From assembly GCA_002419055.1 (NCBI GenBank), contig DIFI01000003.1:1-48740 (forward strand): a stretch of DNA of 48,740 nt. Reading direction: 5' to 3'. Of this stretch, positions 24,329 to 32,090 are shown in pieces. Made by a program: the position numbers and the translations under genes. Under the pieces are notes generated by a model. The model had not been told where the DNA came from. It searched no databases and was given only the letters and a program-made list of their open reading frames with translations. Position 1 is the first letter of the stretch. Each line of letters starts with the position of its first letter. This DNA is from Peptococcaceae bacterium UBA5752 (GTDB lineage Bacteria; Bacillota; Dehalobacteriia; UBA4068).

Positions 24329-25741
24329 ATGGTGATGAACCGCGCACAATTGATTATCAAAAATGCCTTATATTATACTGCTGGCACCTTTGAACAAGGC
24401 GATATTATTATTATCGATGGCCAGATTGCTACTATTACCACATTGGTCGGTTATAGTGGCAATTTTACTGCTGAGCGGGTCATCGACGCCCGTGGTTATA
24501 CAGTATTACCGGGGCTAATAGATTCCCATGTGCATTTTAGGGAGCCTGGGCATACCGAACGGGAGGATTTCTTCAGCGGTAGCTGTGCGGCAGCAGCAGG
24601 TGGGTTTACTGCCTACCGGGTGATGCCAAATGTGATACCACCGCCCTTTGATCCTTTGCATTTAAATGATTGTGTAATATTGGCTGAGCAAAAGTCGGTT
24701 GTTGATTTTATGATGTTAGCGGCTGCCGGTTATGATAATAAACAGCAATTTTTTGGATTAATAAAAGCTGGGGCGGTTGGCTTTAAAACCTTTTTACAGC
24801 CGGCACCTGCAGGAAAAGAGCAGGAATTTACCGGTTTAATTGCAGCTGACGATGGAGAATTATACTTGCTGCTACAAGCCGGTGCTGAAAGCGGCGGACG
24901 TTTTTACTTCCATGCAGAAAACTATCAGTTGATTAAAGCGCTTGAAAAATATTTGCATGCTACCGGACAGGAAGATAACAGCTTTCATTATAAAAGCCAT
25001 GCTGCAATTGCAGAGGTCGAGAGTGTAGCGACTGTGTTGAACTTTGCTAAAGCTACCGGCTGCAAAGTAGGCTTTGTACATATTACGTTGCCCGAATCCT
25101 GCAAGCTGATCAAACAAGCGCGGGAGCAGGGAATTGATGTTGTAACCGAAACCTGTTTTCATTATCTGTTATTTGACGATAGCTATATTGATAGATTTGG
25201 CCCTTATGCTAAATGTAATCCGCCTTTACGCAATAGAGAGGCCAGCGAAGGTCTCTGGCCATATTTGTTTGACGGTACCATAGATATGGTTGGTTCTGAT
25301 CATGCTCCATTTATGGCGTCGGAAAAGGTGATTGGTCCCTCAAAAGGCATTTGGCAAGCTCCCTCTGGTATTCCGGCGATTGAAGTTATGTTACCGTTAA
25401 TGTTGGAACAGGTTGCTCAAGGAAGACTAAAGCTTTCGGATATAGTTCGCTTATTTTCCGAAAACACAGCTAAGGTGCACGGTATTTTCCCTCGCAAAGG
25501 TTGCATCTCGGTAGGCAGTGACGGGGACTTTACTATTATAGATTCAAACAGTCGCCAGAAACTTTCGAAAGAAAAGATGTATACTAAAGCGCGTGACATT
25601 AATTTAATGTTTGATGGTATGGAAACAACGGGTAAACCTGTTTATACAATTGTGCGCGGTCGCGTTGTGATGGATCATGGACAAGTAGATAAGAATGCCC
25701 GTGGCTGGGGAAAATATTTAAGACCAGATATAATCAGCTAG
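24329..25741 (+). CDS. cyclic amidohydrolase, allantoinase/dihydroorotase-like
   Basis: A metal-dependent amidohydrolase of 470 residues. The metal site HVHFREPGHTERED is near residue 66. The likely carboxylated lysine lies in GFKTFLQ, further metal histidines are in FHAEN and FVHIT, and the metal aspartate is in GSDHAPF. The family covers dihydroorotase, allantoinase and hydantoinase, and RVMPNVIPPP is closest in feel to the allantoinase/dihydroorotase branch. No other pyrimidine or purine-degradation gene is nearby, so the substrate is open. It starts 4 nt after fprA, with only a weak ribosome site; the ATG at 24335 is an alternative. Confidence 0.75.
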   Translation: MVMNRAQLIIKNALYYTAGTFEQGDIIIIDGQIATITTLVGYSGNFTAERVIDARGYTVLPGLIDSHVHFREPGHTEREDFFSGSCAAAAGGFTAYRVMPNVIPPPFDPLHLNDCVILAEQKSVVDFMMLAAAGYDNKQQFFGLIKAGAVGFKTFLQPAPAGKEQEFTGLIAADDGELYLLLQAGAESGGRFYFHAENYQLIKALEKYLHATGQEDNSFHYKSHAAIAEVESVATVLNFAKATGCKVGFVHITLPESCKLIKQAREQGIDVVTETCFHYLLFDDSYIDRFGPYAKCNPPLRNREASEGLWPYLFDGTIDMVGSDHAPFMASEKVIGPSKGIWQAPSGIPAIEVMLPLMLEQVAQGRLKLSDIVRLFSENTAKVHGIFPRKGCISVGSDGDFTIIDSNSRQKLSKEKMYTKARDINLMFDGMETTGKPVYTIVRGRVVMDHGQVDKNARGWGKYLRPDIIS

Positions 25742-25780
25742 TTTACTGACTAGAATTTATTTTTTCGAGAGGGTTATATT

Positions 25781-26461
25781 ATGAATCGTATTAACATCAG
25801 TCCTTCGTCGGCTCTGATAATTTTGGGTGGTGAAGCACCGGCAGGAGGGGCTAAGCGTCAATTGGATGAACTTGTAGCTGCAGGCACATTCCCCTTTACT
25901 ATTGCTGCAGATAAAGGAGCAAACTACGCTTATCAATACGGAATGCCGTTGGATTTAATAATTGGTGATTTCGACTCTATTGCTTCAGAAGTATTGGAAA
26001 ATTATCAACGAATGTTTATCGAGTTTATTAGTTTTCCGCGGGAAAAGAATTTTGGTGATGGCGAAGCTGCTCTGCATACTGCTCTACAGCGGGGATTTGG
26101 GGATATTGTAATTTTTGGCAATGGCGGCGGGCGGCTTGATCATATGTGGCTTAATTTGGCCCTTCCGGTATTGTATATGTCTAAATTGAATTCTCTGCAG
26201 ATATTTGATGAGGATTGCATCATTAGTTATAGCAAGGGTAACGCTGAGATCAAGGGCAAAGCTGGCGATATAGTCAGCATGGTTGCGCTTACTCCCGTTA
26301 CTAACCTATGTTGGCAGGGAATGAAATATCCGTTAGACGGTATCGAGTTACCGGTTGGTAGCAGCCGCTGTCTTAGTAATATTATGGCTGCAGATAATGC
26401 TCAAGTATCTCACGATAGCGGTATTATCGCAATAATTCATTATCCGTCAGATTATTTGTAA
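25781..26461 (+). CDS. thiN: thiamine pyrophosphokinase
   Basis: It transfers pyrophosphate from ATP to thiamine to form the cofactor TPP. Recognised by IAADKGANYAYQYGM, the metal-binding IIGDFDS and the GGGRLDH motif, in the right order over 226 residues. The usual EKDxTDxE segment reads EKNFGDGE here: the acidic GDGE is retained but the first Asp is Asn and the Thr is Gly, so activity is likely but not assured. GAGAGGG precedes the ATG. No TPP riboswitch is visible in the 39-nt gap upstream. Confidence 0.85.
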   Translation: MNRINISPSSALIILGGEAPAGGAKRQLDELVAAGTFPFTIAADKGANYAYQYGMPLDLIIGDFDSIASEVLENYQRMFIEFISFPREKNFGDGEAALHTALQRGFGDIVIFGNGGGRLDHMWLNLALPVLYMSKLNSLQIFDEDCIISYSKGNAEIKGKAGDIVSMVALTPVTNLCWQGMKYPLDGIELPVGSSRCLSNIMAADNAQVSHDSGIIAIIHYPSDYL

Positions 26462-26667
26462 ACGACGTTTTTATAAATGCAGTAACTGTTAAGATGTATT
26501 ATTAATATTGTCACCATTTTGTGATTCTGACCAATTTATTCTGTTATCTCAAAGGCAGGGAGAATACTTACGGAAAGCGGATGCGCCTTAATACCGAAAG
26601 AATCGTTCCTCGGGACTTTAATTTCGCCTTTTATAGACGTAGCCCCAATAAAAATCAAAAAAGATAG

Positions 26668-27024
26668 GTGTTTTACAAGTTGTTCAAGAATAATAAACCA
26701 TATAGGATTTTGCCTTCAGAAATGCTTCAAGAGCTCTTAATGTCAGGTAGTGAGAGTCTGACAGACGCCGGGCTTGCAACATATCGTCTTGATTTAGCGC
26801 TGTCTTGTCTTTATCAACAAGTGGAAAATTTGTTTGATACAGCTAATTTTCTTGACCGTCAGGAGGCCGCTACCGAATTATTGTTAGCTGCCAAGTATGC
26901 TGAGGATCCGGAAAAAGCCGATTCTTTAGCTAAAGAAGTACATGCAGCTCTACTTACTTGGTTGACATATGAACAGCCGGATAGTATCGCTCTTAAAGCG
27001 GCTGAAGATAGTGAGTTATTTTAA
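26668..27024 (+). CDS. hypothetical alpha-helical acidic protein
   Basis: A 118-residue, mostly helical, Leu/Ala/Glu-rich protein with no signal peptide or membrane segment. I recognise no family. The GTG at 26668 has no well-spaced ribosome site; a TTG at 26680 would place GATAGG at a good distance and remove four residues. The 206-nt gap upstream contains no gene. A clear terminator lies ~100 nt downstream, supporting expression as a single gene. Confidence 0.5.
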   Translation: MFYKLFKNNKPYRILPSEMLQELLMSGSESLTDAGLATYRLDLALSCLYQQVENLFDTANFLDRQEAATELLLAAKYAEDPEKADSLAKEVHAALLTWLTYEQPDSIALKAAEDSELF

Positions 27025-27121
27025 ATTTTAATAATACAGCGGGATTGTTGTCATTTTTTGTTCTTGCTCTTAATCAAACATTATTGAGATTTAGAGTTAA
27101 TTATATAATTGTTAAAAACTT

Positions 27122-27153
27122 AACCCAGCAATATCTAAATTGCTGGGTTTTTT
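27122..27153 (+). terminator. intrinsic terminator
   Basis: Arms AACCCAGCAAT (27122-27132) and ATTGCTGGGTT (27139-27149) with a 6-nt loop and a run of Ts. It closes the preceding hypothetical gene and lies tail-to-tail with cysE. Confidence 0.88.
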
Positions 27154-27193
27154 GTAAAAATAGTATCTGTTGCTTATAGTTGGTCAGTTATTT

Positions 27194-27847
27194 TCAGTTA
27201 CTATTTAAATTACTTTTATTATATAATTCCTGATAGAGTGCTTTTAATCCCTCAATATTATCATTGATACGGCATAGCTCTTGCATGACAGGGTCAGGGA
27301 TATGTACTTGATCAAGATCAAGTGAAGGAATGCGATTCGTTTTTTGTTTAACTATATGTCCCGGAATACCGGTAACAGTTGAATTGGGTGGAATCTCTTT
27401 TAAAACTACCGAATTTGCACCAACCATTGCATTATCCCCAATAGAAAATGGTCCTAATACTTTGGCTCCCGCGCCTATTAAGACATTGTTACCGATTGTT
27501 GGATGGCGCTTACCTTTATCCTTACCTGTGCCGCCAAGGGTTACGCCATGATAAATGGTACAGTTATCACCAATCTCGGCAGTTTCTCCTATTACTATTC
27601 CCATTCCATGGTCAATAAAAAGATTACTGCCTATTTTAGCTCCGGGGTGGACTTCTATACCAGTAAAGAATCTGCCGGTTTGAGAGATAAATCTAGCTAA
27701 AAAGAATATTCGGTGTTGATAGCACCAATGCGCCATTCTATGCCAAATTAATGCATGAAATCCCGAATAAAGTAATATTACTTCTAAAGTGCTTTTAGCA
27801 GCCGGATCCTTACTGGCCATATTGCGGGCGTCGGACAATAAAGACAT
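27194..27847 (-). CDS. cysE: serine O-acetyltransferase
   Basis: It acetylates serine with acetyl-CoA, the first step of cysteine synthesis. The short CysE form (217 residues) has an N-terminal helical part (DPAAKSTLEVILLYSGFHALIWHR). The left-handed beta-helix of hexapeptide repeats follows, with the active-site region FIDHGMGIVIGETAEIGDN and GVTLGGTGK. The start is taken at 27847 because AAAGG then lies about 11 nt upstream; the GTG at 27856 would touch the ribosome site. cysK is not adjacent. It is transcribed divergently from the aromatic operon behind its own promoter. Confidence 0.93.
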   Translation of the reverse strand: MSLLSDARNMASKDPAAKSTLEVILLYSGFHALIWHRMAHWCYQHRIFFLARFISQTGRFFTGIEVHPGAKIGSNLFIDHGMGIVIGETAEIGDNCTIYHGVTLGGTGKDKGKRHPTIGNNVLIGAGAKVLGPFSIGDNAMVGANSVVLKEIPPNSTVTGIPGHIVKQKTNRIPSLDLDQVHIPDPVMQELCRINDNIEGLKALYQELYNKSNLNSN

Positions 27848-27891
27848 TCTTGTCACATCCTTTGCTTAATCCTACTAAACTACTATGATAT

Positions 27892-27920
27892 ATTATATAT
27901 TTTTTTTATCATATATGCAA
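27892..27920 (-). promoter_or_regulatory. cysE promoter
   Basis: On the minus strand TTGCAT (27915-27920) and TATAAT (27892-27897) are exactly 17 nt apart, about 40 nt before the cysE start codon. Confidence 0.65.
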
Positions 27921-27984
27921 CAATATTAAGTGGTATTTTTCGGTATTTAATGAATTAAATATTTGCTAGCTACGTTATTATCTT

Positions 27985-28074
27985 GCTGCTGTTGGATTGT
28001 CCTGAACAACAGACAGCTGTATATAAGTGCCTTTATATAAGTCCTGCATTGATTAACAGTGCAGGACTTATTTT
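27985..28074 (+). ncRNA. candidate structured RNA ending in a terminator
   Basis: Three consecutive hairpins fill the gap between cysE and the aromatic operon. The first (27985-28017) pairs GCTGCTGTTG with CAACAGACAGC and has one bulge. The second (28020-28039) pairs TATATAA with TTATATA. The third (28038-28070) pairs TAAGTCCTGCA with TGCAGGACTTA and is followed by TTTTGTT, like a terminator. GTCCTG occurs both in the loop of hairpin 1 and in the terminator arm, so alternative pairing is possible. The aromatic operon has its own promoter downstream, so this RNA would be separate. A weak plus-strand promoter (TTGCTT-16-TATGAT, 27862-27889) exists. Confidence 0.4.
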
Positions 28075-28087
28075 GTTATTCGATTTG

Positions 28088-28116
28088 TTGTAAAATTTAA
28101 TGCCACGGTATATAAT
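28088..28116 (+). promoter_or_regulatory. promoter of the aromatic operon
   Basis: TTGTAA (28088-28093) and TATAAT (28111-28116) are 17 nt apart and start RNA about 20 nt before the first start codon, downstream of the terminator hairpin. Confidence 0.65.
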
Positions 28117-28142
28117 AAATAATTACAAAGGAGTTATGATTT

Positions 28143-29711
28143 ATGATTATCGATAGTCATTGCCATGTGTTTCCTGAGACAATAGCAGCAAAGGCTGTAG
28201 CTAAGCTGGAAAAACTAAGCGGTCTTAAAGCAGTTACCGACGGCAGCATAACCGGCTTATTGCATGGTATGGAACAATGGGGTATTGATTATGCTTGCGT
28301 ATTGCCCGTAGCCACTAAGCCTGCTCAGCAAAAAACCATCAACATCAATGCTGCAGCGATCAATGGTGGCAAGATCATTGCTTTTGGCTCGGTATTTCCC
28401 GGCGCCTCCGATATGATAGAACAGTTACGCAAGATTAAATCATTGGGGTTGCATGGCGTCAAAATTCATCCCCAATATCAGCAAATCAGTATTGATAATG
28501 ACTGTATTGTGGAGCTGGCAATTGAAGCTGCACGACTTGATTTACCGGTAGTTTTTCATGCCGGGGTTGATCCCGGTATCGCTTCGACGCATTATGCTTC
28601 ACCGCAGGCTACAGCTCGGCTGTTATCAAAGCTGGTCGGCGTCAATCCTTTCCCACGCTTGATTGCTGCGCACATGGGTGGCAATCTGCTGTGGGATGAT
28701 GTTGAACGTTATCTGGTGGGTAGCAATATTTATTTTGATACCGGTTATATCGCTTATAATATGCCCAAGCAACAGGCCAAACGGATAATACGCACTCACG
28801 GAGCGGATAAGATATTGTTTGCCAGTGATTGCCCGTGGTGTAACGGAGCTGATTCAATAGAATATATTCGCTCTTTAGAGCTGACCGATAAAGAAGAAGC
28901 ATTAATATTTTATGATAATGCAGCTTCACTGCTCCACATGCAGCCGGAGCGCGGTGTGCATGTGGGACAGATCAGTTTCGGAAGCGGCAATTTTACTGTA
29001 ATCGCCGGACCTTGCGCTATTGAGTCGGAACAACAAATTAATTCTACGGCTGTAGCCGTTGCTAAATCCGGAGCGGTGATGTTGCGTGGCGGCGCCTTTA
29101 AGTCGCGTAGTTCTCCTTATGTATTTCAGGGCCTGCGCAAGCGTGGCATCGAGCTGCTTTTGAAAGCCAAACAATTAAGCGGTCTGCCTATAGTCACAGA
29201 GATAACCGATATACGCCAGCTGTCTTTATTTGATCAGGTCGATATGATACAAGTGGGCGCTCGTAATATGCAAAATTATGAGTTACTGCGAGAACTGGGC
29301 CGCCAGCCGAAACCGGTACTGCTCAAACGCGGTCAATCGGCAACTATTCGTGAGTTATTGCTGAGTGCCGAATATATCATGGCCGGAGGCAATCAGCAGA
29401 TAGTGCTTTGTGAGCGTGGCATCAGGACATTTGAGACTGAAACACGAAATACACTTGATATTACGGCAGTTCCGCTTTTAAAACGCTTAAGTCAATTGCC
29501 GGTAATTGTTGATCCCAGCCATGCCAGCGGTAATGCTGATCTGGTTAAGCCGCTGGCGTTGGCAGCTGCTGCCGTTGGCGCCGACGGACTGCTGATAGAG
29601 GTTCATAATGACCCTACCGAGGCATTATGCGATGGAAATCAGTCCTTATCTCCGGCTGCATTTGCAGACTTGATGATTGATCTTAAATTATTAATGGCCA
29701 ACAGACGATAA
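28143..29711 (+). CDS. aroF: amidohydrolase-DAHP synthase fusion protein
   Basis: One uninterrupted 522-residue frame encodes two enzymes. Residues 1 to ~262 form an Amidohydrolase-2 type TIM barrel: metal motif DSHCHVF at the start, KIHPQYQ, VVFHAG, AAHMGG and ASDCPW, ending in the typical DNAASLL. Residues ~272-522 are an AroF-type (class I-beta) 3-deoxy-D-arabino-heptulosonate-7-phosphate synthase: VIAGPCAIES, MLRGGAFKSRSSPY, VGARNMQNYELL, VLLKRG, CERGIRTFE, VDPSHASG and EVHNDP. Thermotoga-type enzymes carry a ferredoxin-like domain and Bacillus-type enzymes a chorismate mutase domain at this place. No stop or ribosome site lies at the junction (M266 has none). The role of the hydrolase half is unknown. 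Confidence 0.9.
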   Translation: MIIDSHCHVFPETIAAKAVAKLEKLSGLKAVTDGSITGLLHGMEQWGIDYACVLPVATKPAQQKTININAAAINGGKIIAFGSVFPGASDMIEQLRKIKSLGLHGVKIHPQYQQISIDNDCIVELAIEAARLDLPVVFHAGVDPGIASTHYASPQATARLLSKLVGVNPFPRLIAAHMGGNLLWDDVERYLVGSNIYFDTGYIAYNMPKQQAKRIIRTHGADKILFASDCPWCNGADSIEYIRSLELTDKEEALIFYDNAASLLHMQPERGVHVGQISFGSGNFTVIAGPCAIESEQQINSTAVAVAKSGAVMLRGGAFKSRSSPYVFQGLRKRGIELLLKAKQLSGLPIVTEITDIRQLSLFDQVDMIQVGARNMQNYELLRELGRQPKPVLLKRGQSATIRELLLSAEYIMAGGNQQIVLCERGIRTFETETRNTLDITAVPLLKRLSQLPVIVDPSHASGNADLVKPLALAAAAVGADGLLIEVHNDPTEALCDGNQSLSPAAFADLMIDLKLLMANRR

Positions 29712-29757
29712 TCAAAACAATTAATGTAACTAAGATAAGCAGTAAAGGAGGTTAATC

Positions 29758-31002
29758 ATGATCTGCGGACTTTTAGGAGAAAAACTGGGTCATAGCTATT
29801 CGCAAATAATTCACAAACGGTTTGGCAACTATGATTACCAAATGTTTAATGTCAAACCAACCGAATTAGAAGAATTTTTTGCTAAACAGCAGTTTGATGG
29901 TATCAATGTCACTATTCCTTATAAAAAAAAGGTGATGAGTTATTGCGATCATCTTTCGCCGTTGGCGCAACGAATAGGCAGCGTCAATGTCATAGTTCGT
30001 GATTCTGACGGTCACCTTTACGGCGATAATTGTGATTATCAAGGATTTATTTATTTGCTTAATATCAACAATATTACAGTTGCGGATAAAAAAATACTTA
30101 TATTAGGAAGCGGCGCTACTTCTGCTACTATTAGTGTAGCTGTCGAAGACTGCGGCGCTCGCAAGATAGTAAAAGTATCACGTACCGGTGAGATAAACTA
30201 TAAAAATGTTTCGGAACAAAATGATGCACAGATCATCATTAATACTACTCCGGTAGGCATGTATCCGTATAGCAGCGGCAGATTGATTGATATAACCGCT
30301 TTTCCGGATCTTGAAGCGGTTATAGATCTGATCTATAATCCGTTATGCAGCCGTCTGTTATTTGATGCTCGGGAAATGGGCATACCATATGCCGGAGGGC
30401 TGGCTATGTTGGTAGCCCAAGCTACTAAAACTGCTGAATTGTTTAATGGTTTACCAATGGCCGACGAACAGATAGCACAAATTATTAGAGATCTAAAGTC
30501 ACAGATCAGTAATATAATACTAATAGGCATGCCAGGCTGCGGTAAAAGCGAAATCGGAGCCGTACTGGCTCAGTTAATGGGTCGGGAATTGGTAGACAGC
30601 GATCAGATAATTGCCGAAAGCATGGGTCTTTCAGCAGCGGAATTGATTCTCAACGGTGGAGAAGAAAGCTTCCGCTCATTAGAAATTGCAGCATTGGCTT
30701 CGGCAGGTCAAGAACATGGCTTGATTATTGCTACCGGTGGTGGTGCTGTATTAAAAGAACAAAATCATTTTTCATTGGCCTGTAATGGTCGAATTTACTT
30801 TATTGAAAGAGAGCGGGGCTTGCTTGACATCAGCGGCCGGCCACTTTCTGCCAATATTGGTATGGAGCAGCTTTATCAACAAAGATTACCGTTATATCGC
30901 CATTTTGCTGATGTTACTATTCAGAATGATAGTGATATTGGGACGGCGGCAAAAAAAATAATGGAGGAGTTTTATGAGAATATTAGTAATCAACGGACCT
31001 AA
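29758..31002 (+). CDS. aroE-aroK: shikimate dehydrogenase-shikimate kinase fusion
   Basis: Residues 1 to ~255 are shikimate dehydrogenase (AroE): GEKLGHSYSQ substrate site, NVTIPYKK with the catalytic lysine, NCDYQGF, nucleotide motif GSGATS and the terminal YAGGLAMLVAQA. Residues ~258-414 are shikimate kinase: P-loop GMPGCGKS, LVDSDQIIAE and ATGGGAVL, with the lid segment around RLPLYRHFAD. Both active sites look complete, so one protein would perform two pathway steps (dehydroshikimate to shikimate to shikimate-3-phosphate). AAAGGAGG precedes the ATG. It overlaps aroQ by 29 bases. Confidence 0.93.
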   Translation: MICGLLGEKLGHSYSQIIHKRFGNYDYQMFNVKPTELEEFFAKQQFDGINVTIPYKKKVMSYCDHLSPLAQRIGSVNVIVRDSDGHLYGDNCDYQGFIYLLNINNITVADKKILILGSGATSATISVAVEDCGARKIVKVSRTGEINYKNVSEQNDAQIIINTTPVGMYPYSSGRLIDITAFPDLEAVIDLIYNPLCSRLLFDAREMGIPYAGGLAMLVAQATKTAELFNGLPMADEQIAQIIRDLKSQISNIILIGMPGCGKSEIGAVLAQLMGRELVDSDQIIAESMGLSAAELILNGGEESFRSLEIAALASAGQEHGLIIATGGGAVLKEQNHFSLACNGRIYFIERERGLLDISGRPLSANIGMEQLYQQRLPLYRHFADVTIQNDSDIGTAAKKIMEEFYENISNQRT

Positions 31003-31402
31003 TCTTAACTTGCTGGGTTTACGTGAACCGGAGATATATGGTAGCGCAACCTATGAAGATTTGGTAAATTATATCGATACTGCCGCAGCTAGACTTGATA
31101 TTATCGTCGAGTGTTTTCAAAGCAACCATGAGGGAGCAATCATCGATAAGATTCACGAAGCTTATCGCAGAAAAGACGGTATAGTAATCAACCCCGGTGG
31201 CTATGCCCATACGAGTATTGCATTAATGGATGCGATTTCATCAATAACTTTACCTACTGTGGAAGTACATATCTCCGATATAATGTCACGGGAGGAGTTT
31301 CGTCACTTTTCTTATGTATCTAAAGCTTGCGTTAAGTCAATTTGCGGTCAAGGTATTGCCGGATATGTACAGGCATTAGAATATCTCAAGGATAATTGTT
31401 GA
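30974..31402 (+). CDS. aroQ: type II 3-dehydroquinate dehydratase
   Basis: It dehydrates 3-dehydroquinate to 3-dehydroshikimate, the step just before AroE. Family marks: INGPNLNLLGLREPEIYG at the N-terminus with the catalytic tyrosine in IYG, FQSNHEGAIID, INPGGYAHTSIALMDA, and VEVHISDIMSREEFRH. The 142-residue length is standard. The first 29 bases lie inside the end of aroE-aroK in another frame, with GGAGGAG upstream, so translation is coupled. aroB, aroA and aroC are not in this operon. Confidence 0.96.
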   Translation: MRILVINGPNLNLLGLREPEIYGSATYEDLVNYIDTAAARLDIIVECFQSNHEGAIIDKIHEAYRRKDGIVINPGGYAHTSIALMDAISSITLPTVEVHISDIMSREEFRHFSYVSKACVKSICGQGIAGYVQALEYLKDNC

Positions 31403-31550
31403 TCCTTGCCAAAAGTATAACTATACTTTGATGAAGTAGTTTGACCAATGTTAATTATAAGAATCCGAAAGTGGGACAAATATAAATGTAAGGGCATATA
31501 TTGTAGTGATGACAATCTATTTATGATTGCAAAACGAAGGAGATGATATT

Positions 31551-32000
31551 GTGCCCAAACAAAAAAACCTAGTTGAAACGCATACTGATGCGCAACCTTG
31601 CTCCAAATCAAGTACAAAACACAAACACAAACCGGGGCCTTGTCCACCGGAGCATTTTCCGCCGCGGCCTCATAATTGTATCTGTACTTGCCTTTGCCAA
31701 ACCTTGGATATTACCGGGATTGCCCAAATTATCGAAGCAAAATTTTGTGTTATAGAAGTTAAACATGTACAGATGGACTGTATGAAATGTGTTAAATTGA
31801 TCTATAAAGTTACTGTTGAATATATCAATTGTGCCGGTCAAACGAAGGTGTTTTGTGAACACTTTACCAGATTGTTCTGTGATTTTGCCAACCATTGCGG
31901 TAAAAAACCGCCGATTGCGATATTTTGCAATCCGCCGGCAATTGATATTAATTGCGATAATACTTTTGTTTTAAAAACTATTGCAAAAGTTTGTTGCTAA
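31551..32000 (+). CDS. cysteine-rich hypothetical protein
   Basis: 149 residues with an exceptional number of cysteines, spread along the whole length and ending in CC. The N-terminal 40 residues are Lys/His/Pro-rich (KHKHKPGPCPPEHFPPRPHNC). The rest looks like an all-beta domain with alternating Cys and hydrophobic residues. There is no signal peptide. The GTG at 31551 is chosen because AAGGAG sits about 10 nt upstream. I do not recognise a family; a disulfide-linked coat-type protein or a metal-binding protein are both possible. It has its own terminator. Confidence 0.7.
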   Translation: MPKQKNLVETHTDAQPCSKSSTKHKHKPGPCPPEHFPPRPHNCICTCLCQTLDITGIAQIIEAKFCVIEVKHVQMDCMKCVKLIYKVTVEYINCAGQTKVFCEHFTRLFCDFANHCGKKPPIAIFCNPPAIDINCDNTFVLKTIAKVCC

Positions 32001-32032
32001 ATTAAAAAAAATACATTAAAAACAAAAAATAG

Positions 32033-32065
32033 GACGATAAGCTCTGCTTACCGTCAACTTTTTTT
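32033..32065 (+). terminator. terminator between cysteine-rich gene and kinase
   Basis: GACGATAAGC and GCTTACCGTC (one mismatch) with a 3-nt loop, followed by AAC and seven Ts. It ends the plus-strand gene, tail-to-tail with the kinase gene. Confidence 0.75.
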
Positions 32066-32090
32066 ATTAATTATAGGTAGCTTTCATTAT

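Noticed and set aside
26462..26667. Riboswitch in the gap before the 118-residue hypothetical gene
   Set aside because: I compared it by eye with c-di-GMP, c-di-AMP, cobalamin, fluoride and T-box cores and found no match.
28038..28074. Transcription attenuator of the aromatic operon
   Set aside because: A better promoter (28088-28116) lies downstream of the hairpin, and no leader peptide rich in aromatic codons is present.
31412..31429. Hairpin AAAGTATAACTATACTTT after aroQ as terminator
   Set aside because: The stem is short and A/T-only, and no T run follows.
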